From Burkholderiales bacterium (GTDB lineage: Bacteria; Pseudomonadota; Gammaproteobacteria; Burkholderiales; Usitatibacteraceae): 64,000 nucleotides of DNA. This document shows, piece after piece, positions 9,616 through 17,689 of this stretch (positions are counted from its first letter, which is position 1; every line of letters begins with the position of its first letter). A program made the translations under genes and the position numbers. The stretch spans positions 1-64,000 of the forward strand of contig JANYBL010000064.1 of NCBI GenBank assembly GCA_025360815.1, read 5' to 3'. The notes under the pieces were generated by a model. The model was not told the origin of the DNA, ran no database searches, and worked only from the letters and a program-made list of their open reading frames with translations.

Positions 9616-9636
9616 CAAAGTCCCCGCCAGTACTAG
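9616..9636 (-). repeat. dispersed 21-bp repeat, copy C (inverted relative to B)
   Basis: Read on the minus strand it is CTAGTACTGGCGGGGACTTT, matching the family consensus. It lies 59 bases before the MOSC gene. With copy B it forms imperfect terminal inverted repeats around a 200-base segment. Confidence 0.6.
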
Positions 9637-9694
9637 CGTTTCAATTTTTCATTCCGATTAATCATCACTAATTCCATTCGTCAACGCCGTCACC

Positions 9695-10237
9695 ATGCAT
9701 GCCAACATCATTGCGCTAAACGTGAGCAGCACACACAGCTTTAGCAAAAAAACGGTGTCCGAAATGACGCTGTTGGCAGGCTTGGGGGTTGCCGGTGATG
9801 CGCATTGCGGGGCGATGGTTCAGCATCGCTCGCGTGTTGCACAAGACCCGACGCAACCTAACCTGCGGCAAGTTCATCTTGTCCACGCAGAATTGTTTGA
9901 TGAGCTGCGCGCGGAAGGGTTTGAAATTTTGCCCGGCGATATGGGTGAGAACATCACCACCGAAGGCGTTGATTTACTCGCGCTGCCGGTTGATACTGAA
10001 TTATTGCTGGGTACTAACGCGATCATTCGCATCACCGGCTTACGCAACCCTTGTGCGCAACTTGACCACTTTCAACCTGGCCTGATGGCCGCTGTACTAA
10101 ACCGCAATGCCGCAGGCGAGCTGGTGCGTAAAGCGGGTGTGATGGGGGTGGTGGTGCGTGGTGGTGTGGTGCATTCAGGCGATAAAATTACTGTCACGCT
10201 ACCACCTGAACCGCATCAGCGGCTGGCGCGGGTATAG
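9695..10237 (+). CDS. MOSC domain protein
   Basis: This is a 180-residue MOSC-domain protein (MOCO sulfurase C-terminal family, related to YiiM). Such proteins are proposed to bind or transfer sulfur to molybdenum cofactor. The conserved cysteine lies in GLRNPCAQLDHFQPGLM. GLGVAGDAHCGAMVQHRSR, LRQVHLVHAELFDEL and LPGDMGENITTEG are typical family segments, and GVVVRGGVVHSGD closes the domain. It stands alone in the accessory patch between a repeat copy and the 2H phosphoesterase gene. No molybdenum-cofactor enzyme is nearby, so its target is unknown. Confidence 0.85.
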   Translation: MHANIIALNVSSTHSFSKKTVSEMTLLAGLGVAGDAHCGAMVQHRSRVAQDPTQPNLRQVHLVHAELFDELRAEGFEILPGDMGENITTEGVDLLALPVDTELLLGTNAIIRITGLRNPCAQLDHFQPGLMAAVLNRNAAGELVRKAGVMGVVVRGGVVHSGDKITVTLPPEPHQRLARV

Positions 10238-10382
10238 CTGTTTTTTCGGTTCGCAAATCGCTGTGCGCCTGTACTGACAAGGCGTTTTTGATTTAGCGCT
10301 GATCTTATTTTGTTCAGGCGAAAATTAAACCGTTTGTAAAATTTTTGAGGTGATTTGAATCGATTTAAGACAATTTGACACC

Positions 10383-10886
10383 ATGCATAAGACCCGCCAA
10401 CAACTAAGCCTATACATTCCAAATGATTCGTCAAACAGGATTGAATCTGTGCGTCGCGTTGCCGATCCCATTCAACACCGTTTGATTCCTGCGCACCTCA
10501 CGCTATGCCGCGAGGACGAGATTGAGCGCTTGGGCGGCATCGCAAAATTAGCCGGGCGGCTTGCCAACATGCCGTTGAAGCCGCTAACATTAAGTTTTGG
10601 TTCGCCGCAAGTTTTTGATGGGCATGGGCTGCTGTTAAGTTGTCTTGCCGGTGAGGATACTTTCCATGAGCTACGACAATATTTGCTTGGATCAAGCTAT
10701 ATTCGTCTGCAAAAACCGCACATCACACTCTCGCATCCGCGCAACCCAAAATCGAGTGGTAATCTACCGGGCGTTGCGGCCGTTCTGCCGGAAATCATGC
10801 TGATTACGTTTCCAACTGTTTATCACATCGAACAATATGGGCATGAGCCTTGGCAAGTGCTAAACAAATTTGCGTTGCAGGGTTGA
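10383..10886 (+). CDS. 2H phosphoesterase (2'-5' RNA ligase-like) protein
   Basis: The 167-residue protein has the two H-x-T motifs that define the 2H superfamily: HLTL at residues 38-41 and HITL at 113-116, about 75 residues apart as expected. Members hydrolyse or form 2'-5' phosphodiester bonds or cyclic phosphates. The exact substrate cannot be inferred here. The N-terminus QQLSLYIPND resembles the family's first strand. The ATG at 10383 is preceded by an AT-rich stretch without a clear ribosome binding site. It is followed after 24 bases by the alpha/beta hydrolase gene in the same direction. Confidence 0.8.
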   Translation: MHKTRQQLSLYIPNDSSNRIESVRRVADPIQHRLIPAHLTLCREDEIERLGGIAKLAGRLANMPLKPLTLSFGSPQVFDGHGLLLSCLAGEDTFHELRQYLLGSSYIRLQKPHITLSHPRNPKSSGNLPGVAAVLPEIMLITFPTVYHIEQYGHEPWQVLNKFALQG

Positions 10887-10910
10887 GAAGGTAAAAAGAC
10901 TCTGCCAATC

Positions 10911-12047
10911 ATGTCACGGTTATCAAGATTAACGATGCCATCAACCCTGAAACCACATCATCGGCTGTTCTTCGTGCCCCTTCTGCTATGCACTAGGCCG
11001 TGGGGATTTCGCATTTTTATGCGTATCTTTTTTCGTATTTTTATGGCGCGCTTTACTATCCCTTTTACTGCCCCTTTTACTGCCCCTTTTCGCACCCTTT
11101 TCAACACTGTTTTCATCGTTATTTTTATGCTGGCAATCACGACCATGACCGAAGCCCAAACGCTGAAATTTAAAGACATTAACGACCGCGCGAATCGGCC
11201 AACACCCACGCATAAAATCGCCTATGGCAATCATGCGGATCAATATGGCGAGCTGTGGCTGCCGGAAACGAAAAACGGAGCACAAAACACGGCACAAAAG
11301 CTTCCCGTGGTAATCCTGGTACATGGCGGGTGCTGGCGTGCGGATTTGCCGGGTCCTGAGTTGGTGGCATTTTTAGCAGATGCACTGCGCCGCGAAGGTG
11401 TAGCGGTGTGGAGCATCACCTATCGGCGGGTTGGGACTAAACCGAGCGCCCCATCGGAAAAGTTTTCCCCCTACCCCGATACGTTTTTCGATGTCGCCAA
11501 CGCGGCTGACAAGCTCAACGATCTGGCCGCAACGTTCAATCTCGATCTGACCCGCGTCGTCACCACCGGCCATTCGGCAGGCGGGCATTTGGCGATGTGG
11601 TTGGCAGCACGTCCGCGCTTGCCTAAGGATTCGCCCTTGTATGTCGCCAAAGACACCACCAAACCACTCGCGATCAACGCAACCGTCGGCATCGCGTCCT
11701 TGTCTGATCTCGAATACACCAAAATCGCATCCGCTCAAGCTTGCGGTGAGGATACGGTGGACTTATTAGTGGATAGCAAAAACCGTAAAGATAACGTTTA
11801 CCGCGACACTTCCGTGCCGCTTTTGCTGCCGCTGAACCTACCGCAAACCCTCATCAGCGGCAGTTTAGATAAAATCGCCGCGCCCGCGCATGCGTTGCGC
11901 TATCGTGAAAATGCGGCAGCAAAAGCGGAAACGGTTTCGCTCATCACGATCGAAGGTTCTGGGCATTTCGAGTTGATCGCACCGTGGACCGCGCCGGGGA
12001 AGCTGGTGGTGGAAACGATTGTGGCTGCTTTACTTAACAAAAAGTGA
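10911..12047 (+). CDS. exported alpha/beta hydrolase (esterase/kynurenine formamidase-like)
   Basis: The hydrolase core shows the oxyanion motif VILVHGGCWRADLPG at about 134-148, the nucleophile elbow TTGHSAGGHLAMW with Ser222, SGSLDKIAAPAHALRYR and the terminal IEGSGHFELI histidine. It resembles BD-FAE/kynurenine formamidase-type esterases. The first 80 residues are odd: several internal Met codons and a proline/phenylalanine repeat (FTIPFTAPFTAPF) encoded by tandem 12-base units at 11060-11095, then a hydrophobic helix ending MLAITTMTEAQ, which looks like the true signal peptide. The real start may therefore be one of the downstream ATGs. Substrate unknown. Confidence 0.8.
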   Translation: MSRLSRLTMPSTLKPHHRLFFVPLLLCTRPWGFRIFMRIFFRIFMARFTIPFTAPFTAPFRTLFNTVFIVIFMLAITTMTEAQTLKFKDINDRANRPTPTHKIAYGNHADQYGELWLPETKNGAQNTAQKLPVVILVHGGCWRADLPGPELVAFLADALRREGVAVWSITYRRVGTKPSAPSEKFSPYPDTFFDVANAADKLNDLAATFNLDLTRVVTTGHSAGGHLAMWLAARPRLPKDSPLYVAKDTTKPLAINATVGIASLSDLEYTKIASAQACGEDTVDLLVDSKNRKDNVYRDTSVPLLLPLNLPQTLISGSLDKIAAPAHALRYRENAAAKAETVSLITIEGSGHFELIAPWTAPGKLVVETIVAALLNKK

Positions 12048-12224
12048 AGGCTTTTTCACCGGAAATTTAGCGCTTGCCCCATTACATTTCCCGACAGTTG
12101 GCATTAAATCCAGGACTTGTTCCTGAGAGGCATCGCCGTGTTTACAAACGATGTCGAACTTTCGATTGCGAGACCTTGCAATAACGCGACGACTGATCTT
12201 AACCATCGATATCAAAATACCACT

Positions 12225-12556
12225 ATGCTGGAACGCTGCTTACCTGCGAACACGACAACAAAGCTCTGCCACCCGATTCCCTCGACGCGCGTATTTGTAG
12301 CGGCTGTAACGACGAGTGTACGGTTTGCGCGACCTGCGCAGAGGAGGTTTTAACCAACGTCTGCCCAAACTGCGGTGGCGGAGCAGTCCTGCGCCCGATC
12401 CGGACTTCGACAAATTGGGAAAATTATAATTTCCTCGGCATTGGTCCGGCAAGCGCAGCGGTTAAACACCGCACCGGCCAATTCGCGCTGAAATCCATGC
12501 TGTATTCGCCGCCGAGCTCAAGACGATTCCGCCTGAACGCCGATAGCGACCCATGA
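12225..12556 (+). pseudogene. DUF1272 (Cys-rich zinc-ribbon-like) gene with one-base frameshift
   Basis: ATG 12225 gives MLERCLP. From about 12247 the DUF1272 signature continues one frame over: CEHDNKALPPDSLDARICSG, then ECTVCATCAEEVLTN and VCPNCGGG, then RPIR and a PASAAVKHRT-like tail to TGA 12554-12556. One missing base near 12245 explains the break. One cysteine of the N-terminal knuckle is replaced by Asp, and three residues are inserted before ECTVC, so decay is as likely as a sequencing error. Function of the family is unknown, with probable metal binding. About 170 bases on either side hold nothing recognisable apart from the folE2 promoter. Confidence 0.7.
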
Positions 12557-12686
12557 TGATTGCGGTCCCCGCGGGTTGAACTTCTCACAACCGGCGCTAT
12601 CTATCAAGTTCATGCGTGTTACAAGGTACAAGGCCGCCAGTTTTGCGACTTGTTGGGCGCGCTATTTTGTGATCCGTTATGCGATC

Positions 12687-12715
12687 TTTACTCACCTCTG
12701 GTCGCCCGCTATACT
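12687..12715 (+). promoter_or_regulatory. candidate sigma70 promoter for folE2
   Basis: TTTACT (12687-12692) and TATACT (12710-12715) are separated by 17 bases, an optimal spacing. Transcription would start near 12722, about 28 bases before the folE2 ATG. No operator was recognised with confidence. Confidence 0.5.
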
Positions 12716-12749
12716 AATAGACCCTTTTTCTGATAAAACCGCCTATTCC

Positions 12750-13571
12750 ATGAACCAACGCGATCCCTTGCTCCCGATGCCTGCCATGCCCGATGTGCAA
12801 TCGAGTTTTGATGCGAGGCACATTGCGATTGATCGCGTAGGCATTCGCGGCATTCGCCATCCGATCAAGCTTCAATCGGCGTCGGGCGATGTTATGCACA
12901 CCGTCGCCACCTTTTCGATGGCGGTACGCTTGGCGCATGATGTGAAGGGCACGCATATGTCCCGGTTTGTTGAGATTTTGGAGTCGCAGCACGAGGCCTA
13001 TAGCGTTTCGATGTTGGGCGGCTTATTGACACGGATGGCGGAGCGATTAAACGTCGCCGAAGGTCAAATCGAGATGACATTCCCGTATTTCATCGAAAAG
13101 ACAGCGCCGGTATCAGCTGTGAAATCGTTAATGGACTATGAGGTTACGCTGACCGGTCACATCAAACACGGCGCCACGCACATCATGACGCGAGTGGTCG
13201 TGCCAGTAACCAGCTTGTGCCCGTGTTCGAAAGAAATTTCAGCGTATGGCGCACATAATCAGCGCTCCCACATCACCATCACCGTCCAAGGGTCGCATAC
13301 GATGGCGATGACGGTTGAAGAAATTGTTCGCGTCGCGGAGGACCAGGCCAGCAGCGAGCTTTACGGCATTCTGAAGCGCCCCGATGAAAAATTCGTAACC
13401 GAGCGCGCTTACGATAATCCCAAGTTCGTTGAAGATTTAATTCGAGATGTCGCCGCTGTGTTGGATGCCGATTCGAGAGTCGAGGCATATAAAATCGAAA
13501 CTGAAAATTTCGAATCGATTCACAATCATTCGGCCTATGCTGTCATTGAACGCGATAAGACGAGCCGTTAG
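12750..13571 (+). CDS. folE2: GTP cyclohydrolase FolE2 (type IB)
   Basis: FolE2 makes 7,8-dihydroneopterin triphosphate from GTP, as FolE does, but works with metals other than zinc. The 273-residue protein has the family signatures [38 protein letters not shown], and [22 protein letters not shown] with the metal-binding cysteine. The frame extends upstream to 12576, but ATG 12750 fits family N-termini and the promoter position. It is followed after 139 bases by the zinc-type folE. Carrying both types is often linked to zinc limitation, and Zur control of folE2 is known in other bacteria. No Zur box was recognised. Confidence 0.93.
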   Translation: MNQRDPLLPMPAMPDVQSSFDARHIAIDRVGIRGIRHPIKLQSASGDVMHTVATFSMAVRLAHDVKGTHMSRFVEILESQHEAYSVSMLGGLLTRMAERLNVAEGQIEMTFPYFIEKTAPVSAVKSLMDYEVTLTGHIKHGATHIMTRVVVPVTSLCPCSKEISAYGAHNQRSHITITVQGSHTMAMTVEEIVRVAEDQASSELYGILKRPDEKFVTERAYDNPKFVEDLIRDVAAVLDADSRVEAYKIETENFESIHNHSAYAVIERDKTSR

Positions 13572-13710
13572 TGTTTGTGTCGTCAACACGTTTACGTTCT
13601 GTTGCAAAAACGTGCACCGCTTTTGCGGTCAGCTTCTGCCGCCACCACTGCACCCACTACTGCAATGCATTTGTTCCCAATCAGAGCATCATTTTTAACT
13701 GAACGAAAAT

Positions 13711-14445
13711 ATGACCACTAAACCAACGCCTCTGTTCCAAAGTGATCCCGAAGATGGCGAGAATATTGCCGTCGTCTCTGATCGCATCCGCGCCCGAATC
13801 AAACGCGCCAACAAGCGTTTCCATGCCAACGATAATATTTCAGCCTTTGTTAAAGCGGGCGAGATCGATCAATTGCGCGAGGAAGTTACCGCCAAAATGG
13901 CAGAGGTTCTCAAGAGCCTTGTGATCGACACCGAAAACGATCACAACACGAACGAGACTGCGCAGCGTGTTGCCAAAATGTACCTCACCGAAATTTTTAA
14001 TGGCCGTTATGCCGCGCCACCAGCAATTACCGAATTCCCTAATATTGAGCATTTGAATGAGCTCATGATTGTCGGGCCGATCACGGTTCGCAGCGCTTGT
14101 TCGCACCATCTTTGCCCGGTCATCGGTCGTGTTTGGATCGGCGTGATGCCCAACGAACATTCCAGTCTCATCGGGTTGTCAAAATATGCAAGGCTGTGCG
14201 ATTGGATCATGAGTCGCCCGCAAATTCAGGAAGAAGCCGTCACCCAGCTCGCCAATGTGTTGCAAGAAAAGGTGCAGCCGGACGGCTTGGCAATTGTCAT
14301 GGAGGCAGACCATTTTTGCATGCACTGGCGTGGCGTGAAAGATAGCGATTCAAAAATGACGAACAGCCTGATGCGCGGCTCATTTTTGAAAGACGCGAAT
14401 TTACGACGCGAATTTTTATCGCTGCTTACGAAGAAAAATACTTAA
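13711..14445 (+). CDS. folE: GTP cyclohydrolase I, zinc type (FolE)
   Basis: FolE catalyses the first step of folate synthesis. The 244-residue protein has the zinc ligands in SACSHHLCPVIGRVWIG and in DHFCMHWRGVKD, plus NDHNTNETAQRVAKMYLTEIF and the GLSKYARLCDWIMSRPQIQE segment. The first 40 residues are a charged extension before the catalytic core. It lies between folE2 and a BLUF photosensor gene, all on the plus strand with gaps of 139 and 22 bases, so the BLUF gene is probably co-transcribed with it. Confidence 0.95.
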   Translation: MTTKPTPLFQSDPEDGENIAVVSDRIRARIKRANKRFHANDNISAFVKAGEIDQLREEVTAKMAEVLKSLVIDTENDHNTNETAQRVAKMYLTEIFNGRYAAPPAITEFPNIEHLNELMIVGPITVRSACSHHLCPVIGRVWIGVMPNEHSSLIGLSKYARLCDWIMSRPQIQEEAVTQLANVLQEKVQPDGLAIVMEADHFCMHWRGVKDSDSKMTNSLMRGSFLKDANLRREFLSLLTKKNT

Positions 14446-14467
14446 TTCTTTTCAGAACGGAAACATC

Positions 14468-14896
14468 ATGTTAGTTCGCTTAATGTATTGCAGCCGCGCG
14501 CTTGATAACGTCAGCCAAGACGACTTGAATGCCATCGTTACAAAATCCCGCGCCAACAATCCGGTGCGCGGCATCACGGGGGTACTGTGTTGCAGCGGTA
14601 AGATATTTTTGCAGGTGCTTGAGGGTGGGCGCATGGAAGTCAACGCGCTCTATAACAAAATCTCAAACGATGTGCGCCATAAAGAAGTGATGATGCTTTG
14701 TTATGAAGAAATTGAAGAGCGTCGGTTTTCACATTGGTCGATGGGGCAAGTCTCGCTCGCCCGCATTAATCCGTCACTGCTAATTAAATACTCTGAGAAG
14801 GCCGAACTGGATCCCTATGCCGTATCGGGCAAAGTGTCGATGGCGCTATTCAATGAAATGATGGCAACGGCCTCGATTGCAGGGCAGTGTAGTTAA
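14468..14896 (+). CDS. BLUF domain blue-light photosensor (short type)
   Basis: BLUF domains bind FAD and sense blue light through a Tyr-Gln-flavin hydrogen-bond switch. The key residues are present: Tyr7 in RLMYCSRA, Asn31 in ANNPVRGITG, Gln49 in IFLQVLEGG, and W90/M92 in RFSHWSMGQ. At 142 residues it is a stand-alone short BLUF protein with about 45 residues after the core and no output domain, so it should signal by protein contact. It follows folE by 22 bases and is followed by a terminator. The partner is not evident, although a diguanylate cyclase lies elsewhere in the window. Confidence 0.93.
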   Translation: MLVRLMYCSRALDNVSQDDLNAIVTKSRANNPVRGITGVLCCSGKIFLQVLEGGRMEVNALYNKISNDVRHKEVMMLCYEEIEERRFSHWSMGQVSLARINPSLLIKYSEKAELDPYAVSGKVSMALFNEMMATASIAGQCS

Positions 14897-15005
14897 CGAA
14901 CCCTCCTCAGGCCGCCGCGAGCAATTCCCTCTACGACTCAGTATCAGTAGATGCGCCTGAATCATTACAATCGAATGCCCCGCTGCCGAAAGGTGATCTC
15001 CATTG

Positions 15006-15033
15006 AAAAGCCCCGCTAGACGGGGCTTTTTGT
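15006..15033 (+). terminator. intrinsic terminator after the BLUF gene
   Basis: AAAAGCCCCG (15006-15015) pairs with CGGGGCTTTT (15021-15030) around a CTAGA loop, with T residues following. It lies 110 bases after the BLUF stop and probably ends the folE-BLUF transcript. Confidence 0.85.
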
Positions 15034-15244
15034 TGCCCGATGTTTGCCGAATAATTTGGTTTTCGATGAAGTCTGTCAGCGATTTTGTCGGCTCAAGCCG
15101 CGTTTTAGTCGATTCATCACTTTCCGTTTGAGGGTTGTCTGGCGCACACATAAAGTGAGCACATAAACAAACAAGCAGCAAAAGCAAACCGCAGAGAAAC
15201 AAACAATGCAACCTGAACTCAAATTTAATTTAAAGGAAACGATC

Positions 15245-15499
15245 ATGAAAAACAACTTCAAATCTAGCACCAAAGATAACCTTTTTGGCGCGGCCATATT
15301 GGCTAGCCTCTTGCTCTTCATCGCGTCAATCGCCGCCGTGGCCAATAGCCAAACAGTGACTGCCAACGCGAATGTTGAACTGGCCCCACAAAAAATGGAA
15401 ACCATCGTCATCACCGCACAGCGGATGCCGGTCGGAACAATCGATACAATCGTCGTTAGTGCCTCACGTCATGGTGATGTTGTGATGGCTTCAAAATAA
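15245..15499 (+). CDS. small exported protein with two TonB-box-like motifs
   Basis: This is an 84-residue protein I do not recognise as a named family. ATG 15245 has AAAGGAAAC four bases upstream, which decides it over an earlier ATG at 15206. A membrane or signal helix (LFGAAILASLLLFIASIAAV) ends in ANSQT, consistent with cleavage. The mature part contains ETIVITAQRMP and DTIVVSASRHG, two similar segments of the type seen at the plug start of TonB-dependent receptors. It is alone between two terminator-like hairpins. The role is unknown, and the motif resemblance may be only compositional. Confidence 0.7.
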   Translation: MKNNFKSSTKDNLFGAAILASLLLFIASIAAVANSQTVTANANVELAPQKMETIVITAQRMPVGTIDTIVVSASRHGDVVMASK

Positions 15500-15877
15500 T
15501 GGTTTGGTGTAGTGCATTAAAATAATATCGGCAGTATGCTGAATCGCGGCGCACCTTAATGCCGCGCACCACCAAGCGGCAATCCGCAACAAAGGGCAGT
15601 ACGAGACGAATGCAGCAAAAATGAAGCCGAACGCACCATTAATGCAGTAGGGTGATTTTGCGATGCCGATGCAACATCGAACCGTGGCTATAGCGGCACC
15701 GGAGCAAACGAATCCGCTAGACTTTGACAATCAACATCGAATCCAGTAACTTAAGCATTGCGCCGATTTGACAATCAGCTTGCGGGCGCGAAAGAAGTTT
15801 TCTGTTGGCGAATTTCTTTCAACAAATACGGCTAAAGCGGCTTCTGCGTTAAGTGCGCCACCCACAGAAAGCCTCAC
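15500..15877. other. intergenic region upstream of metX
   Basis: No gene was recognised in these 378 bases. They include a GC-rich hairpin near 15543-15565 (CGCGGC...GCCGCG) and an inverted repeat GAAAGAA...TTCTTTC around 15800-15831. The right part is probably the metX promoter and leader. Confidence 0.45.
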
Positions 15878-15905
15878 AAGCCTCAAGCTGATGAGGCTTT
15901 TTTAC
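15878..15905 (+). terminator. terminator-like hairpin in the metX leader
   Basis: AAGCCTCA (15878-15885) pairs with TGAGGCTT (15892-15899), followed by a run of T residues, only 15-20 bases before the metX ATG. A second AAAGCCTCA (15868-15876) could pair with the same right arm, giving two alternative left arms. The position suggests attenuation of metX. Alternatively it ends an upstream transcript and the metX start site lies very close to the ATG. Confidence 0.65.
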
Positions 15906-15920
15906 TGGGCTTGAACAATC

Positions 15921-17066
15921 ATGATAGCAACACCGCAACTCGCTCACTTCGCGTCACCGCTACCGCCGCTGCAATTGGCCTGCGGCGCAGTCCTGCAGCA
16001 ATACGATCTTGCCTATGAAAGTTACGGCACACTCAACGCGGATAAATCAAACGCAGTGTTGATTTGCCACGCGCTCAATGCATCGCATCATGTGGCGGGC
16101 ACCTACGAGGGCCAGGCCGAGAGTGAAGGCTGGTGGGATTCGATGATTGGCCCCGGCAAATCAGTCGATACCAATCAGTTTTTTGTTATCGGCGTAAATA
16201 ATTTGGGATCGTGTTTCGGCTCCACAGGGCCGCTCTCGATTGATCTTGAAACAGGCAAGCCCTACGGTGCCGATTTCCCGCTGGTGACGGTAGAAGATTG
16301 GGTTGATTCGCAAGCGCGGCTGCTTGATTTTTTAGGCATCGACACACTGGCTGCCGTGATGGGTGGCTCGCTCGGCGGCATGCAGGCATTGAGCTGGAGT
16401 ATTCGCTATCCCCAGCGCGTCCAGCATGTTGTGGTGATTGCGGCGGCGCCAAACTTATCGGCACAAAATATCGCTTTCAATGAAGTGGCACGTCAAGCGA
16501 TCATGACCGATCCAGATTTTCATGACGGCAATTACGCGCGTAAGAATACGGTGCCAAAAAATGGCTTGGCCGTCGCGCGGATGGTCGGCCACATCACCTA
16601 TATTTCCGACGATCAAATGGAAACCAAGTTTGGCCGGGGACTTCGCGAGGGCAAAAAGTTCTCTTTCGCGCCCGAGTTTCAGATCGAATCCTATTTGCGC
16701 TATCAGGGCGAAAAATTTTCGCAATACTACGACGCAAACACCTATTTGCGCGTCACCAAAGCGCTCGACTATTTTGATCCCGCCGCCGATTGTGGAGGGG
16801 ATTTAGCCAAAGCGCTATCGCCCGCCGTGGCAAAATTTCTCATTATTTCTTTCACGACTGACTGGCGATTTTCGCCCGCCCGATCACGCGAGATGGTGAA
16901 GGCACTGCTCGACGATAAAAAGAACGTGACGTATGTCGAGGTTGATGCGCCGCACGGCCACGATGCATTTCTGCTCAACAACGCGCAGTATCATGCGGTG
17001 ATTAAAACCTATTTCACTAGGCAAATTTTATCGTCAAACAGGACGGCGCAAGAGGTGGCAGCATGA
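15921..17066 (+). CDS. metX: homoserine O-acyltransferase MetX
   Basis: MetX acylates homoserine for methionine synthesis. In proteobacteria with metW the acyl donor may be acetyl- or succinyl-CoA, and this cannot be settled by eye. The 381-residue alpha/beta-hydrolase-fold protein has the nucleophile elbow [13 protein letters not shown] (Ser150), [12 protein letters not shown], the aspartate region FTTDWRFSP and the histidine in [11 protein letters not shown]. It overlaps metW by four bases (ATGA), indicating translational coupling. A terminator-like hairpin lies just upstream of its start. Confidence 0.94.
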   Translation: MIATPQLAHFASPLPPLQLACGAVLQQYDLAYESYGTLNADKSNAVLICHALNASHHVAGTYEGQAESEGWWDSMIGPGKSVDTNQFFVIGVNNLGSCFGSTGPLSIDLETGKPYGADFPLVTVEDWVDSQARLLDFLGIDTLAAVMGGSLGGMQALSWSIRYPQRVQHVVVIAAAPNLSAQNIAFNEVARQAIMTDPDFHDGNYARKNTVPKNGLAVARMVGHITYISDDQMETKFGRGLREGKKFSFAPEFQIESYLRYQGEKFSQYYDANTYLRVTKALDYFDPAADCGGDLAKALSPAVAKFLIISFTTDWRFSPARSREMVKALLDDKKNVTYVEVDAPHGHDAFLLNNAQYHAVIKTYFTRQILSSNRTAQEVAA

Positions 17067-17653
17067 TTACCCGCGCCGATTTTGCGGCTATTGCATCATG
17101 GATTCCAGAAGGCGCTCGCGTGCTCGACTTGGGCTGCGGCGATGGCGCATTACTCGCCTACCTCAGCCAAGCACGGGGGGTTTCAGGCTATGGCATCGAA
17201 AACGACGAAGCCTCAATTATTCAATGTATCGAGAACGGCGTGAACGTGATTCAAGTAAATCTGGAATCTGGCATGGCCGAAATTGCCGACCAATCATTCG
17301 ATATTGTGATCCTTTCGCAAACGCTGCAAGCGATGAAGCGCACCGAGGCGGTAGTGGCCGAAATGCTTAGAGTTGGCGGCGAAGCGATCGTCACCTTTCC
17401 CAACTTTGGCTATTGGAAACACCGCACCCAGATTGCGCTCGGTGGGCGTATGCCGGTTTCAGAGGACTTGCCATATCAATGGTACGACACGCCCAACGTC
17501 CATCTTTTTACCATTGCCGATTTTGAGGCGTTCTGTGCCGCGAGAAATTACCGGGTGTTGAACCGATCGGTGTTTACGAACGGGGTAGAACAACCGTTTT
17601 TGCCGAATTTGTTGGGGACGCTGGCGTTGTATCGTTTTACGGGTCGCGCTTAA
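17063..17653 (+). CDS. metW: methionine biosynthesis protein MetW
   Basis: This 196-residue class I SAM-dependent methyltransferase-fold protein has the SAM motif [16 protein letters not shown] near residue 20. The family signature [39 protein letters not shown] is plainly present across the middle. MetW is required with MetX for methionine synthesis in many proteobacteria, apparently as its partner. The start overlaps the metX stop. The gene converges on the ABC-F gene with 36 bases between the stops and no obvious terminator. Confidence 0.94.
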   Translation: MITRADFAAIASWIPEGARVLDLGCGDGALLAYLSQARGVSGYGIENDEASIIQCIENGVNVIQVNLESGMAEIADQSFDIVILSQTLQAMKRTEAVVAEMLRVGGEAIVTFPNFGYWKHRTQIALGGRMPVSEDLPYQWYDTPNVHLFTIADFEAFCAARNYRVLNRSVFTNGVEQPFLPNLLGTLALYRFTGRA

Positions 17654-17689
17654 TGACGCAGAAGCGCCCTGGTGGGGCCGAAAAGCCGC

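Noticed and set aside
15491-15730. 79-residue minus-strand frame in the metX upstream region
   Set aside because: It is Cys/Ala/Ile-rich text without family resemblance or start signals, and is likely chance.
15740-15920. SAM-II or SAH riboswitch upstream of metX
   Set aside because: I could not match the conserved pseudoknot or core bases of these riboswitches. Only a terminator-like hairpin is supported.
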